Numbered from the stretch's first letter, positions 1 through 9,774 are shown. The stretch: 64,000 nucleotides of DNA from Spirochaetota bacterium (GCA_017999915.1 JAGNKX010000002.1:248001-312000), one strand, 5' to 3'. Program-made: numbers and translations. Notes: generated by a model from the letters alone, not told the origin.

Positions 1-572
1 TCGACAATGCCTGCCTTCACCCCCTTGCCTTTGAGAGCCTCGACCCCCTTCATCACCGCGTAACCCTTGGCTATGGCGCCCAGGCCGATCTTCACGCCGG
101 GCCGCGCGAAGGATATACTCTTGCCATCAGGATTCAGAATGATGTTCTTCGACCCCACCAGGGGAAGCAGGATGGCCACAGCGCCGGGCGACGGCGGCGT
201 AAAATTCTTATCCTTATAGTTCCAGAGGCCCTCCAGGGCGGCGAATGTTATATCAAAGCACCCCCCGGTCTCAGCGGATAGATCGACCGACCTCTTTATG
301 AGATCCCTGGTCTCCCCGGTCACCGTCACAGGGCCGGCTGACCCTCCATGGTTAAGCCGGTAGAGGTCGCTTTCGGGCCTTACCGGGCTCAGGAGCTTCT
401 CTATGCGCTCTATCTCGCCGAAGGCGGCCCCGGCCGCCGCGCCCGCCAGTTCCGTGTCGCACACCATGGTGAGATTCACGGAGGTCCCCATCAGGGGCCT
501 GGTCACATGGTTGACCGGCTTCTGACAGGACAGGAGGATGAGCAGTAATATCGGCAGGGCAATTCGATTCAT
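1..572 (-). CDS. apbE: FAD:protein FMN transferase (ApbE family) lipoprotein, 3' end outside window
   Basis: The reading frame is open from an ATG at 572 to the window edge, so the C-terminus is missing. ApbE enzymes transfer FMN from FAD onto Thr/Ser of exported flavoproteins such as the NqrC/RnfG type. The N-terminus is a lipoprotein signal peptide with lipobox LLSC (Cys16), placing the protein at the outer face of a membrane. Two family motifs are visible: MGTSVNLTM near residue 29, and the FAD-site segment GLGAIAKGYAV near the end of the visible part. A GGAG lies about 12 bases upstream of the ATG. The visible ~190 residues are just over half of the usual ~330. The family assignment is firm. 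The target flavoprotein cannot be seen. Confidence 0.88.
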   Translation of the reverse strand, partial: MNRIALPILLLILLSCQKPVNHVTRPLMGTSVNLTMVCDTELAGAAAGAAFGEIERIEKLLSPVRPESDLYRLNHGGSAGPVTVTGETRDLIKRSVDLSAETGGCFDITFAALEGLWNYKDKNFTPPSPGAVAILLPLVGSKNIILNPDGKSISFARPGVKIGLGAIAKGYAVMKGVEALKGKGVKAGIV

Positions 573-726
573 GGCCGACGCTCCATACTATTAAGGTAGA
601 TTTACGTCTGGATAAAATAATCGAAAAGCCTTTTCATTTTCAAGGATAAAACAGGGAATCCGATGAATATATTTACGTTTTGAAGGAGCTCCCAAAAATC
701 AATCGCATTGAAAATCAATCTCCCTA

Positions 727-763
727 CAAACAAAAAGCCCCGCTTCGCATGGAAAACGGGGCT
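727..763 (-). terminator. Intrinsic terminator of the lipase gene
   Basis: On the minus strand a 7-bp perfect stem (AGCCCCG / CGGGGCT, 736-742 with 757-763) is followed by TTTTTG and a further T-rich stretch. It sits about 30 bases past the stop codon of the secreted lipase. Confidence 0.8.
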
Positions 764-791
764 GTCGAGTATCTTCAATGACGCACATCGA

Positions 792-2345
792 TTATTGCGG
801 AAGGGTACGTAAAAAACCCACCCTTTCAATGTACCAGTCCTCGATATGGCCTATGACGTCCTTTGGATGATTATCCTTGTCCCAGGTGAATATCTCGACA
901 CCGGTAATATCAAAATGGTCGAAACCCTTGAGAACACCGTAATAGTTCCACTGGCCCTTCCCGGGAATGGTTTCGCCGTCCCAATCGACGATGCTGTCCC
1001 TGACGCCGCTGTAACCCGCCGGATAGAGCCAGGGCCCGTTCATCGAGTTGGTATTGACCACGCCATCATTGGGCCACCAGGAGCTGTCTATGGGAACGCG
1101 ATCACTGACATCCATGTCATAAAAATCGCCGTCGCGGGCGCGCCAGTAACCGCGATACCGCTCGTCATTGCAGGTATAGGCCCCCATCATCGGGCCGGTG
1201 ATGAACCAGGCGATGAAATTATCCGCGTCGCACTCGTGATAATATTCACCGTTATCGCGCATCAGCGGCGACTTCGAAGGATGGCTCGATATGCCGGCAA
1301 AGGAAAAATAATAGGTGCTGCCCTGCGCGTGGACCCAGGCGTTCTGCTCCATGCATCCTTCGGGGCTCAGGTCCCAGAGGCAGATATCCTTCATGTCCCC
1401 GCTGAAATATGTTTCCGCGGCCTCGTTCACCCGTGCGAAATATTCCTTGATCGATTCGCCCTTCTGCCGCGGGATGACGCCGAACTGGTCGAGCTTGAAA
1501 TCGTAAATATTGAAAATGGTCCGGGACGAGTCGACGCCTATCACCTCGAGCACCCCGATGAGTAGCTCCTGGACGAAGGGAATGAGCTTGACCACGCCGT
1601 TGGCCAGGGTCGTGCCGTTGTGAACGCCGGCCATGGTGGAGATGCTGCTGACCATGTTTTTCGTTTCAACCCCGCCGGTGAAGAAGGGAGATATCGGCTC
1701 CTGGCCGGTGTAATCGGCGTTTCTTTCATCGGCATATCCCTGTTCCATGAGCTGGGAGAAGACCCGCGCCGTCATGGCTCCCTGGCTGTGGGCTATGATG
1801 TGGATCTTGCGGTTCGGGCCGGCCTTGCCCCAGTTGTAGAGCAGGGCTTTTCCGGTAAAGTCGCGGCCAAAACGGGCATGGTTGTGCTTTTTCGAATGGG
1901 CCAGGCCGTAATCCACTCTGACACCCCTGAGCTGGGCATAGAGCTCGCAGGCGCGGTCCCAGTTGCTTGAAAAGGGACCCACCACGGCGGTGTAACAATC
2001 AAATCCCGCTGTTTTAAGAATCTCCTGCAGATCGTTGTATCCGCCCCAGTAGTAATGGCCCACGGGACCGGCGAGCTCATCCCTGCCCCACCCGATAAAA
2101 CCGTGGAGGAGCACAACGGGATACTCATTGCCGGGGGTGGAATCCATCGCGGGATCCGTTCCGGTGGCATCGGAGGCTGTCATATCAGATACTGTCGAAT
2201 CCGATGTACCGTTCTGAGCATCGGTGTCGGACGCTGAGCTGAATGGAAAGAAAGGTATGCTGTTCTTCTTTTCTTCACAACCAGTAAAAAACATGGTCGC
2301 GAACAGGAACGACAGGTAAATCAGGCTCTTTGCAATTCTTCTCAT
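792..2345 (-). CDS. Secreted triacylglycerol lipase, family I.5-like, lipoprotein
   Basis: This is an alpha/beta hydrolase that probably cleaves long-chain acylglycerols outside the cell or at its surface. Residues 1-23 are a lipoprotein signal (FFTGC, Cys23). A Ser/Thr/Asp-rich linker (about 30-72) precedes the catalytic domain. The domain matches the Geobacillus/Staphylococcus family I.5 lipases segment by segment: VVLLHGFIGWGRDE, a conserved SSNWDRACELYAQL block, HNHARFG, the nucleophile motif AHSQGA (Ser187), DFKLDQFG, NDGVVNTNSMNGP (catalytic Asp) and FDHFDITG (catalytic His). The zinc-site Asp and His positions of that family also appear conserved. Oddity: the nucleophile motif ends in Ala where family members usually have Gly. 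It ends in a clear terminator and reads in the same direction as the second hydrolase gene at 2665-3603. Confidence 0.9.
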   Translation of the reverse strand: MRRIAKSLIYLSFLFATMFFTGCEEKKNSIPFFPFSSASDTDAQNGTSDSTVSDMTASDATGTDPAMDSTPGNEYPVVLLHGFIGWGRDELAGPVGHYYWGGYNDLQEILKTAGFDCYTAVVGPFSSNWDRACELYAQLRGVRVDYGLAHSKKHNHARFGRDFTGKALLYNWGKAGPNRKIHIIAHSQGAMTARVFSQLMEQGYADERNADYTGQEPISPFFTGGVETKNMVSSISTMAGVHNGTTLANGVVKLIPFVQELLIGVLEVIGVDSSRTIFNIYDFKLDQFGVIPRQKGESIKEYFARVNEAAETYFSGDMKDICLWDLSPEGCMEQNAWVHAQGSTYYFSFAGISSHPSKSPLMRDNGEYYHECDADNFIAWFITGPMMGAYTCNDERYRGYWRARDGDFYDMDVSDRVPIDSSWWPNDGVVNTNSMNGPWLYPAGYSGVRDSIVDWDGETIPGKGQWNYYGVLKGFDHFDITGVEIFTWDKDNHPKDVIGHIEDWYIERVGFLRTLPQ

Positions 2346-2664
2346 TTATCCCCCCTTCCTCAATGAATTATTATATGGCTCATTGTATCTTTATTGAGTT
2401 AAAAACACATAATAAACCGGCTATCCGGTTTATACCAATTGTAAAATATTTTATTTCAATTGTCTGGCCAGGAATGGATAAATCTAAAATTGTCTAATAA
2501 TGAGTGGGAGGGCAGAATGATGTCAATTGATGTGAAATCAACACCGATAACTATCGCTGTTACGGCATCAGGATAAAGGTAAAAGTGACTTTTAGACAGA
2601 TAGTTATCGGTGAAGGGCTGCTCTGACCCCCAGAGTGTACCGATAGTTATCGGTAAACAACCAT
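2346..2664. other. Intergenic region with three CCGATAACTATCGG-type sites
   Basis: No gene is visible. The stretch carries a site at 2544-2557 (plus orientation, last base changed), a one-mismatch site at 2597-2610 and a perfect site at 2640-2653 (both minus orientation). The last ends 11 bases from the stop of the downstream hydrolase gene. The two minus sites start 43 bases apart, which is close to two units of the 21-22 bp array at 32384. The segment between them contains CTCTG and GGGCT pieces like the array spacers. This region is also the leader of the lipase gene, so some sites may be regulatory. Confidence 0.75.
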
Positions 2665-3603
2665 TTACTTTTTCAGTCTATGCTGATTGAGCCAGGCTAT
2701 GACATCACTGAACACCTCATCTCGGTTCAGCTCGTTCAGAGTCTCATGGCGGGCACCTTCGTAAAACTTATAGGTCACCTCACCGATACCGGACTTTACC
2801 AGGGAGTTATACACCTGGAGCACACCCCTGGTATTGGCCCCGACCGGATCCATGGAGCCGGAGAAAAGGTATATGGGCAATTCCCTGGGAATCTTCGCGA
2901 CATTCCTGTCATCGCTGATAAAGGCAAGGCCGCTGACAAGGTCGCAGAAAAAGCCGGCGGTAAAAACATCGCCGCAGTAGGGGTCCGCCACGTATTTATC
3001 AACCTCGGCGTTGTCCCGCGAAAGCCAGTCGAATTTGGTCCTGTTCGGTTTGAAGGCGTTGTTGTAAGCTCCGAAGGAAAGCTTGTCCAGGAGAGGGCTT
3101 TTTGTTTTTTTGCCTTTCCAGGCCGCATCTATTTTTGCCACTAACAGTCCCACTTTGCCAAGAAGGCCGGGATCGCCGGCGGTTCCGGATAGGATAAGGC
3201 CCTTGATGTCATTGCCATGGAGCATCGCGTAGTTTCTCGAAAGGAACGATCCCATGCTATGGCCCAGAAGGAAAATCGGTAACGCCGGGTTCTCTTTTTT
3301 AATAAGGGTGGTAAGCACATGCATGTCGTCAACGACCTTGTTCCATCCATCCACGTCCGCGAAGAATCCGACATTCTCAAGGGAGCCCGCCGTTTTTCCA
3401 TGGCCGCGGTGGTCATTGGCATACACGGCGTAGCCGGCCTTGACCAGCTCCCCGGCAAATCGTTCATACCGCGCCCCATGTTCAGCCATTCCGTGGGCAA
3501 TCTGTAGAGCCGCCTTGATGTCTTGTTTCGAATCGGGCATCCATCGATACGCGAATATCTTTGTGCCGTCAGCCGCCTTAAAGGTAAAGGTATCGCTTTT
3601 CAT
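2665..3603 (-). CDS. Monoacylglycerol lipase-like alpha/beta hydrolase
   Basis: A 312-residue cytoplasmic serine hydrolase of the Hydrolase_4 / monoglyceride lipase family, expected to release fatty acid from monoacylglycerols or related lysolipids. Visible features are the N-terminal oxyanion region (QIAHGMAEHGARYERFA), NDHRGHGKT, the nucleophile elbow GHSMG near residue 113, the acid region FSGSMDPVG and the catalytic His in GARHETLNE. The reading frame extends 21 codons upstream of the chosen ATG. I chose 3603 because a perfect AGGAGG sits nine bases before it, and the conserved sequence begins there (MKSDTFTFKAADGTK). No signal peptide is present, unlike the neighbouring lipase, so the two could act in sequence: triglyceride outside, monoglyceride inside. 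Confidence 0.88.
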   Translation of the reverse strand: MKSDTFTFKAADGTKIFAYRWMPDSKQDIKAALQIAHGMAEHGARYERFAGELVKAGYAVYANDHRGHGKTAGSLENVGFFADVDGWNKVVDDMHVLTTLIKKENPALPIFLLGHSMGSFLSRNYAMLHGNDIKGLILSGTAGDPGLLGKVGLLVAKIDAAWKGKKTKSPLLDKLSFGAYNNAFKPNRTKFDWLSRDNAEVDKYVADPYCGDVFTAGFFCDLVSGLAFISDDRNVAKIPRELPIYLFSGSMDPVGANTRGVLQVYNSLVKSGIGEVTYKFYEGARHETLNELNRDEVFSDVIAWLNQHRLKK

Positions 3604-4009
3604 AGGATAAAGCCTCCTCGCATGAACTTCTTTTTTTTCTTCCATTAACAAATCCGGAAAACTCATTTAACGGCATCATAATAAAGAACATACTTGATTT
3701 TTGCAATAAAAGCCTGTTTAAATTATCGAAAAATGATTTACCTGGGAATTTATGCCAATACCCCATGAAAAGACTTTAACGACAGATGGATTTATTGCAA
3801 CGCATTTATCATCCTTCTGAATAATTAATTCCCGCTCCATTGCGTATAATGGACTAATTCATTAATTTTACTGCATCAATAATGCACAGTAATGGATATC
3901 CTGCAACGGAACAACATATCCAATATTTAACCGGGTAACGCTTTTCGATACTCATCGTAAAATAATGTTTACCAAATGATAAAAAATAGGTTGATAAAAT
4001 ACATAATCC
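3604..4009. other. AT-rich divergent intergenic region
   Basis: This should hold the promoters of the hydrolase (minus) and the chemoreceptor (plus). I see AT-rich DNA but no convincing -35/-10 pair, hairpin or short gene. Confidence 0.5.
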
Positions 4010-5854
4010 ATGTATGAGTTCATAAAAACTAGGGGTTATGTGAGGTGTACGTTGAAAAAGTATCGCTATCCTGTGATAAGTCTGTCTCTTTCTCTTGAAG
4101 CCTTCGCCTATACGCTGCCGGTATCCATCCTGGCGTATTTTATGATCATTGCATGTAATTTCTTCTCTTCTCTCGCCATATTCATTCCCGCGGCCCTTTT
4201 TGGTTCAATTGTTACACTGATTCCCGGAATGATCATCCGATGGCTGAAGCTCAGGAAAAGCTTTAACATATTAAAGAACCCTGACAGGCCCGACGAGGAG
4301 AATCTCCATGCAATCAAGCGCGCATTGCTTGACCATCCGCGATACGAAGCCAAATCACTCCCGGTGCGTTATTTCTTCGGCATCGGAAGTGTCATTGTGA
4401 TCCTGGCCATTGCCGGCGAGATGAACCAGATGCGCTACATCATGACGGCAGTGGGACTTGCCATGGCTATTCCGATCAACATGGTGTTTTTCATGCTCCA
4501 GTCTGAGATAAGCCTTTCACAATACCTTGCCGACAGCCGCCTCGCGGGAGTCATCCTGGAAAAAGACGAATGCCGGTCCCTCCCCATATTCAACAAGATT
4601 CTCATGGTCCTCATTTCTATCCTTCTGCCGCCCCTGGCGATTTTTATTTCCTTCATTTCCCTGATGAACCTGAAGCTTCTCCAGCTGGACAACCTGGTCG
4701 TTCACTTTGTATTTATAACGATAATGATGATAACCGCGTCGGTGATCACGGCGTATTACCTTGCCCGGTCATTGAGAAAAACCGTATCCGCCATGGAGAA
4801 ATCCCTGGACGGCATCGCCCGCGGCGAGCTGAACGATTATTTCGTCCCGATGATCACGACCGACGAGGTAGGCGCCATGAGCGGCTACATGAACTCCCTG
4901 AAAGTAAAGATCAAAGGCGTGATAACCCTCATCCAGTCCATGTCCCACGAGCTCACCCTATCTTCGGCGGAAATGGCCAATACCGCGGAAAACGTGTCGC
5001 AGCAGAGCCAGTCGACCGCGGCGACCATCGAGGAAATATCATCGTCCCTGGAGGAGATATCCGCCGGGGGAGAATCCATATTCAGCAGCATCGAGTACCA
5101 GAACAAGCGGACCCATATACTCATCGATAACGTCAACAGGATGCACGCCATCATCACGGATGAAGGAATGGAAATGGAAGAGGCGATGAAGGTCAAGACC
5201 GACCTGGACATGAACATCGAAGAGGTAAAGGAAAAGATCAATGACACGATGGCCCTGATGAAAACGGCCACCCAGGACGCCGGCCGCATGCTTGACTACA
5301 CGGGCCTCATAAACGAGATATCCGACCGCACCAACCTCCTCAGCCTCAACGCCAGCATCGAGGCCGCCCGAGCCGGCGAATACGGCAAGGGGTTCGCGGT
5401 CGTGGCCGACGAGATCGGCAAGCTCGCGGAACAGGCCGGCGAAAACACCAAGAGCATCTCGGAAATCGTCAAAACCACCAACTTCAGCATGGAGAAGTCC
5501 TCCCAGGCCCTGAGCGAGGCCATATCGAAGATCGAGAGCATATTCGAAGGTCTCCGCTCCTTCGGCACCATGGTCGATTCCATCGGCAACCTGACGCGCC
5601 AGGACCTTGAGATCAACAACGTCCTCAAGGAAGACGCGGAGCATTTCCTGGATCGCGCCAATGAAATCCTGAAGGCGATGGAGGAGCAAAAATACGCCGT
5701 CGATGAGATCGTCAAGTCGATCACGGTGATCAACGCCACCACGCAGAGCAATTCAGCCTCCAGCGAGGAGTTGACCGCCGTATCGGAAACCATCGCGGAA
5801 AACGCCAGGCGCCTTAAAGGCGAGATCGAGTTTTTCAAAATACAGCACGCGTAA
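4010..5854 (+). CDS. Methyl-accepting chemotaxis protein with six-TM sensor region
   Basis: A chemoreceptor signalling to CheA/CheW. The first ~250 residues form six hydrophobic segments in three pairs with short loops and no large periplasmic ligand domain. It therefore probably senses something in or near the membrane. A HAMP domain follows (about 245-300, with [13 protein letters not shown]), then the long cytoplasmic coiled coil. Its hairpin tip near residue 443 is nearly canonical ([19 protein letters not shown], then [10 protein letters not shown]). The ATG at 4010 has no ribosome site. A TTG at 4052 has GTGAGG just upstream and would give a start at LKKYRYPV, which may be the true one. 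The gene stands alone and ends at a terminator at 5952-5985. Confidence 0.92.
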   Translation: MYEFIKTRGYVRCTLKKYRYPVISLSLSLEAFAYTLPVSILAYFMIIACNFFSSLAIFIPAALFGSIVTLIPGMIIRWLKLRKSFNILKNPDRPDEENLHAIKRALLDHPRYEAKSLPVRYFFGIGSVIVILAIAGEMNQMRYIMTAVGLAMAIPINMVFFMLQSEISLSQYLADSRLAGVILEKDECRSLPIFNKILMVLISILLPPLAIFISFISLMNLKLLQLDNLVVHFVFITIMMITASVITAYYLARSLRKTVSAMEKSLDGIARGELNDYFVPMITTDEVGAMSGYMNSLKVKIKGVITLIQSMSHELTLSSAEMANTAENVSQQSQSTAATIEEISSSLEEISAGGESIFSSIEYQNKRTHILIDNVNRMHAIITDEGMEMEEAMKVKTDLDMNIEEVKEKINDTMALMKTATQDAGRMLDYTGLINEISDRTNLLSLNASIEAARAGEYGKGFAVVADEIGKLAEQAGENTKSISEIVKTTNFSMEKSSQALSEAISKIESIFEGLRSFGTMVDSIGNLTRQDLEINNVLKEDAEHFLDRANEILKAMEEQKYAVDEIVKSITVINATTQSNSASSEELTAVSETIAENARRLKGEIEFFKIQHA

Positions 5855-5951
5855 CAGGGCGCGTCGCCGATGATGATCACCCTCGACGGGGGAAAATGCG
5901 GCAGGTGTCTTCTCTGCGTCAGGTATGAGAGCGTGTAAAACATTATGCGGC

Positions 5952-5985
5952 AAAATGGGGCCGTCTCAGAAGCCCCATTTTATTT
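5952..5985 (+). terminator. Intrinsic terminator after the chemoreceptor gene
   Basis: A 10-bp perfect stem AAAATGGGGC / GCCCCATTTT (52-61 with 72-81 of the 5900 block) leads into TATTTG on the plus strand. Confidence 0.75.
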
Positions 5986-6171
5986 GCCCCATCCCATTAT
6001 TTCTTTTCATGTAGTTAAAGGCAGATAGGAATCGATCCAGGTATTTACACATAGAAAAGCGCGAAATTAATCAGCATATCATCATAAAATCCTCCTCCCT
6101 TTACAATTCTGCTCTGCCCGCCCTCCCCATATATTATGTCACATTAGATGTAAAACCTTGATCAATTATTA

Positions 6172-6188
6172 AATAATGACGCCATGTA
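6172..6188 (+). repeat. Upstream copy of AATAATGACGCCATGTA
   Basis: Identical to 6311-6327 and close to AATAATGACATCATGT at 17722-17737 beside the giant lipoprotein gene. Its placement about 100 bases upstream of the promoter and the exact duplication suggest a regulator binding site. Confidence 0.55.
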
Positions 6189-6273
6189 TAATTATATATT
6201 TATATATTTTAATAATATTGATTATTTTAATTTATAATATTTCTATTTTTTTGAATTTTATATTATTTTTTTA

Positions 6274-6327
6274 TTGACTTTTCTCTATATAGCGGTACTT
6301 TAGAGATATAAATAATGACGCCATGTA
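6274..6327 (+). promoter_or_regulatory. Promoter and putative operator of the redox operon
   Basis: TTGACT (6274-6279), 16-base spacer, TACTTT (6296-6301), then AATAATGACGCCATGTA (6311-6327) just downstream. The same arrangement, with the same -35, the same 16-base spacer, the same -10 and a near-identical downstream motif, occurs at 17693-17737. The first bases of the spacers also agree (TTTTCTCTATATA versus TTTGTCTATAAAT). The downstream position fits a repressor site. The tandem TetR protein encoded between the two loci is the obvious candidate. That link is inference. Confidence 0.65.
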
Positions 6328-6539
6328 CAACACAATGTACTGGAATATTAGCCAATAATCCTGATCGATGATTCATTTTAGAAGTTCTCTTGTTATTTTG
6401 ATTCTGGCTTATTAGAAAAAAGATGACCGGACGGTTTTTATTTACTCTAGCTATTTCAAGCAGGAATCTTTTGAATGCAACTCCCCGGCTCAATGTATTG
6501 GCCGTGAGAGATATTCTCAAAATATAAGAGGATATAATT

Positions 6540-7031
6540 ATGGATCAGAACACATCAATTGTTTGGACATTCCTGTTTCTCGCCTACAAGAACGGGCTTC
6601 TGGAAAAAAACCTTCAACTGCTGAACGGGGTACTGGATCCCCATACGGACCTGGGCCTTGTGCTGGCATCAATGGAGGACAGCCTCACGGAAGCGGACAG
6701 GGCAAAGATCAACGTGCTCATACTGGACAAGGCTCTGCCGATGCTGAAAACGATAACCGATGAAAAATTCATCGAAGGGACCCGCATACTGATGGACATC
6801 CTTCAGCCTGCCCTGGTGCGCATCGTGCAAAACGCCAACTATGACGTCGCCTTGCTCAGTGAAAGACTGAGCGTGGTCGTTCGACTGCTGCTTTCAATCA
6901 AGCCGCTGGCCCTGCTGATGGCGCCTGCCGTCATAGACCTGGCGCTCGCCCAGAAGCCCAGGTTTAGCGTCCGCTTTCTCCTGCGGAGACTGAGAAAAAA
7001 AATAATAAAAGCGCAAGGAGAGGTACGATAA
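6540..7031 (+). CDS. Hypothetical protein, first gene of the redox operon
   Basis: 163 residues, not recognised. It is mostly amphipathic helix with a basic C-terminus rich in Arg/Lys (RRLRKK). There is no signal peptide, no cysteine motif and no clear membrane segment, although 110-140 is quite hydrophobic (VVVRLLLSIKPLALLMAPAV). AGAGGA sits ten bases before the ATG. Its stop overlaps the ATG of the next gene (TAATG), so the two are translationally coupled. That argues for a role with the flavoprotein, perhaps as a small accessory or membrane-docking subunit. The function is unknown. Confidence 0.75.
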   Translation: MDQNTSIVWTFLFLAYKNGLLEKNLQLLNGVLDPHTDLGLVLASMEDSLTEADRAKINVLILDKALPMLKTITDEKFIEGTRILMDILQPALVRIVQNANYDVALLSERLSVVVRLLLSIKPLALLMAPAVIDLALAQKPRFSVRFLLRRLRKKIIKAQGEVR

Positions 7032-8479
7032 TGAGCACCTACAAAGATCTTCTCCGAATTGTCGGAACTGAAAACACCAATACCAATCGGAACGCCTGCA
7101 CGGCCTACTCCCACGACGGCAGCTTTATATTCGGCGAGGAAGCATCATGCGTGGTGACCCCCAGGACTGCGGAGCAGGTCCTGGAGATAGTGAAGCTCGC
7201 CAACAGCGAGAAGTTCCCCCTCGTCCCCGTTTCTTCGACCGGTCCGAGATTCAGGGGAGACACGGTGCCGAAACAGAAGGGGGCCGTCGTGGTCGACCTG
7301 AGCCTCATGAAGTCGATCGTGCGTATCGACCGCAGAAGCAAGACGGCCCTGGTGGAGCCCGGCGTCACCTTCGGTGAGCTGATCGACGCGGCTGCCGCCA
7401 AGGGCCTCAGGGTGGCGGCTCCCCTTCTCCCGAAGAAAACGAAATCGGTGGTCGCCAGCATGCTCGAGCGGGAGCCGACGACACTGCCGAAATACCATTG
7501 GGACATGCAGGACCCCCTCTGCTGCGTGGAGGTCATATTCGGATCGGGCGACCTGTTCAGGACGGGGGCCGCGGCCGGTCCCGGCTCCATCGAGCAGCAA
7601 TGGGCGTCGGGGCAGGCGCAGAAAAGCCCCATGGGACCCGCCCAGACCGACTGGGCGAAGATCATCCAGGCTTCGCAGGGCACCATGGGCATCGTAACCT
7701 GGGCCTCGGTCAAGCTCGAGCTCAAGCCGCAGGTTGAAAAGGCCTTCATCGTCGGCGCGTCACGTCTGGACGACCTGGTTGATTTCGCCTACGCATTGAC
7801 AAGGACACGGTACGCCGATCACTGCTTCATTTTAAATAATGTCGATTGCGCGGCGATAACCGGCGGCAAACCGGACAAGGCAATGCCCGCCTGGGTCCTC
7901 TTTTACACCATTTCCGGATACGAGCGCTTCCCCGAGGACCGCGTCCGGTACCTGGAAAAGGACATTGACGATATCGCGGCGAAATTAAAGGTGCGCCCGT
8001 CGCAGGAAGTCGGATCGCTGAAGGCCGACGCCCTGCTGAAGCTCATGGGCAAACCGAGCGACGATCCTTACTGGAAGATGAAAAAATCCCATGGGTTCCA
8101 GGATATCATGTTCCTGAACACCCTGGACCACTCTTCCAATTTTATAAACGAGATACAGCAGCTGTCGAAGTCTTTCGGCATCGCCGGCGACGCCATCGGC
8201 ATATACCTGCAGCCGCTCCAGCAGGGAAGGATCTGCCACAACGAATACACCGTCATGTACGATCCCGGCAATCCGGAAGAAGCGAAAAAGACGCAGGCCT
8301 TCTGCGAAAGCGCGACGAGGAAGATCCTCGACATGGGCGGATTTTTCTCCCGGCCCTACGCGGAATCGGCTCAGGCGGTCTATGAAAAATGCCCCGACGC
8401 CGTGGCGGCCCTGCACAAGGTCAAGAAGATACTGGATCCGAGGGGCGTGATGAACCCCGGAAGACTCTGCTTCAATTAA
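7031..8479 (+). CDS. FAD-linked oxidase, GlcD-like (first of two)
   Basis: A 482-residue flavoprotein of the FAD_binding_4 (PCMH fold) class, related to glycolate/D-lactate dehydrogenase subunit D. The N-terminal half carries the FAD-binding fold: VVTPRTAEQVLEIVKLAN, then PLVPVSSTG, DLSLMKSIV, and VEPGVTFGELI. The last ~250 residues are the substrate cap, ending in the typical KKILDPRGVMNPGRLCF. It probably oxidises a 2-hydroxyacid or alcohol and passes electrons to the Fe-S protein encoded next. AAGGAGAGG precedes the start, which overlaps the previous stop. The region around 160-200 (GAAAGPGSIEQQW) is not typical of GlcD, so the substrate is open. Confidence 0.85.
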   Translation: MSTYKDLLRIVGTENTNTNRNACTAYSHDGSFIFGEEASCVVTPRTAEQVLEIVKLANSEKFPLVPVSSTGPRFRGDTVPKQKGAVVVDLSLMKSIVRIDRRSKTALVEPGVTFGELIDAAAAKGLRVAAPLLPKKTKSVVASMLEREPTTLPKYHWDMQDPLCCVEVIFGSGDLFRTGAAAGPGSIEQQWASGQAQKSPMGPAQTDWAKIIQASQGTMGIVTWASVKLELKPQVEKAFIVGASRLDDLVDFAYALTRTRYADHCFILNNVDCAAITGGKPDKAMPAWVLFYTISGYERFPEDRVRYLEKDIDDIAAKLKVRPSQEVGSLKADALLKLMGKPSDDPYWKMKKSHGFQDIMFLNTLDHSSNFINEIQQLSKSFGIAGDAIGIYLQPLQQGRICHNEYTVMYDPGNPEEAKKTQAFCESATRKILDMGGFFSRPYAESAQAVYEKCPDAVAALHKVKKILDPRGVMNPGRLCFN

Positions 8480-8507
8480 AATTTATATCAAACTGATAGG
8501 TGCCACT

Positions 8508-9773
8508 ATGAACCTGCAAGAATTGAAAAGGGATATGGAAGGTTGTTCAAGATGCTCTAACTGCAAATGGGTCCCCCATCTCCAGATAAAGAGCTGGCGT
8601 TACGCCAAGGTATGCCCGTCCATCGACCGCTATAATTTTCACGCCTATTCCGGCGGCGGCAAGATGATCATGGCGAACTCGATCCTGTCGGACAGGACCG
8701 AGATGACCGACGGCGTTTCGGAGATCGTATACCGCTGCCAGCTGTGCGGCGCCTGCCAGGTCTCATGCCAGGCCTACCGCGACGACATCGACCTCGCAGA
8801 CGTGCTCCTCGAGTTCAGGTCCCACTGCGTCGAAAACGGCTTCGTCCAGCCGGAGCACCTTGATATCATTGAAAGCATGAAGCGCGAAGACAACACCATG
8901 AACATGCTGAAGGCCGACCGCGGCAACTGGGCCGCCGGCCTGGATATTCCAGACATCAACACCGCAAAGGTGGACGTCCTCTTTCACGCGGGCTGCCGGT
9001 ATTCGTACGACAGGGACCTCTGGGACACCCTGCGGTTTACCGCAAAGCTCCTGCTCCAGAACGGCATCAAGATGGGGATCGCGGGCCGCGACGAGTCGTG
9101 CTGCGGCGGACGCGCCTATGAAATCGGATACCAGGGCGAGATGAGGAACTACGCCGACGACATGGCCAGCCGGATCAAGGCGTCCGGGGCGCGTTACCTG
9201 GTGACGCCCTGCTCCGATTGTTATTACGCCTTCAAGTATCTTTATCCGAAAAACGGCAAGCGGCTGGGGGTCGAGGTCCTTCATATAACGGAATACATCG
9301 ATTCCCTTATCAAGAAAGGGGCCATACATCCCCTGAAAAAAATCCCGCTCAAGGTCACGTACCATGATCCCTGCCACCTGGGAAGAAGGGGCGAAATATA
9401 CAAGGAATGGCACGGCGACGACAAGCTCATGAGGCCGGTCAAATACAAGCAGACGGGCCGGTACGGGATCTTTGATCCGCCCAGGGACATACTGAAAGCG
9501 ATCCCGGGAGTGGAACTCGTTGAAATGGAGCGCATCCGAGAGTACAGCTGGTGCTGCGGCGCCGGCGGCGGAGTCCTGGAATACGACCCTGATTTCGCGA
9601 AATGGACCGCGAAAGACCGCCTGGACGAGGCGTTGTCCACCGGCGCCGACGCCCTGGCGACGGCCTGTCCATGGTGCGAGCGACTGTTCAGGGACACCGC
9701 GACGGAAAACAACATCGACATCAAGATACTGGATGTGAACGATATACTGGGTCAATCATTAGGAGTGTTATGA
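8508..9773 (+). CDS. CCG-domain Fe-S oxidoreductase, GlcF/HdrD-like
   Basis: A 421-residue iron-sulfur protein. Near the N-terminus are two cysteine clusters suited to 4Fe-4S centres. The first (CSRCSNC followed later by CP) is irregular. The second, CQLCGACQVSCQ, is more regular. Two CCG (cysteine-rich) domains follow, with HAGCRYSY, SCCGGRAYE and PCSDCYYA, then HDPCHLGR, WCCGAGGG and ACPWCERLF. Such proteins carry electrons between a flavin dehydrogenase and a quinone, ETF or heterodisulfide-type acceptor. It lies between the two FAD oxidase genes with one base to the next start. It is most likely the shared electron conduit of both. Confidence 0.88.
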   Translation: MNLQELKRDMEGCSRCSNCKWVPHLQIKSWRYAKVCPSIDRYNFHAYSGGGKMIMANSILSDRTEMTDGVSEIVYRCQLCGACQVSCQAYRDDIDLADVLLEFRSHCVENGFVQPEHLDIIESMKREDNTMNMLKADRGNWAAGLDIPDINTAKVDVLFHAGCRYSYDRDLWDTLRFTAKLLLQNGIKMGIAGRDESCCGGRAYEIGYQGEMRNYADDMASRIKASGARYLVTPCSDCYYAFKYLYPKNGKRLGVEVLHITEYIDSLIKKGAIHPLKKIPLKVTYHDPCHLGRRGEIYKEWHGDDKLMRPVKYKQTGRYGIFDPPRDILKAIPGVELVEMERIREYSWCCGAGGGVLEYDPDFAKWTAKDRLDEALSTGADALATACPWCERLFRDTATENNIDIKILDVNDILGQSLGVL

Positions 9774-9774
9774 T

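Larger units (their letters stand above)
5986..6539. other. Long AT-rich leader of the redox operon
   Basis: No credible gene. Base composition falls sharply relative to the flanking genes. It contains two exact direct repeats of AATAATGACGCCATGTA at 6172-6188 and 6311-6327, and a promoter between them (separate entry). AT tracts at 6190-6270 could act as an UP element or bind a nucleoid protein. Confidence 0.7.

Noticed and set aside
846-1565. Long antisense ORFs opposite the lipase and many other genes
   Set aside because: They mirror GC-rich codon positions of well-supported genes and show no family motif or start signal.
5870-5938. 22-codon ORF with a CGRCLLC cysteine motif after the chemoreceptor gene
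   Set aside because: Too short, no ribosome site, and it sits in a terminator-proximal spacer.
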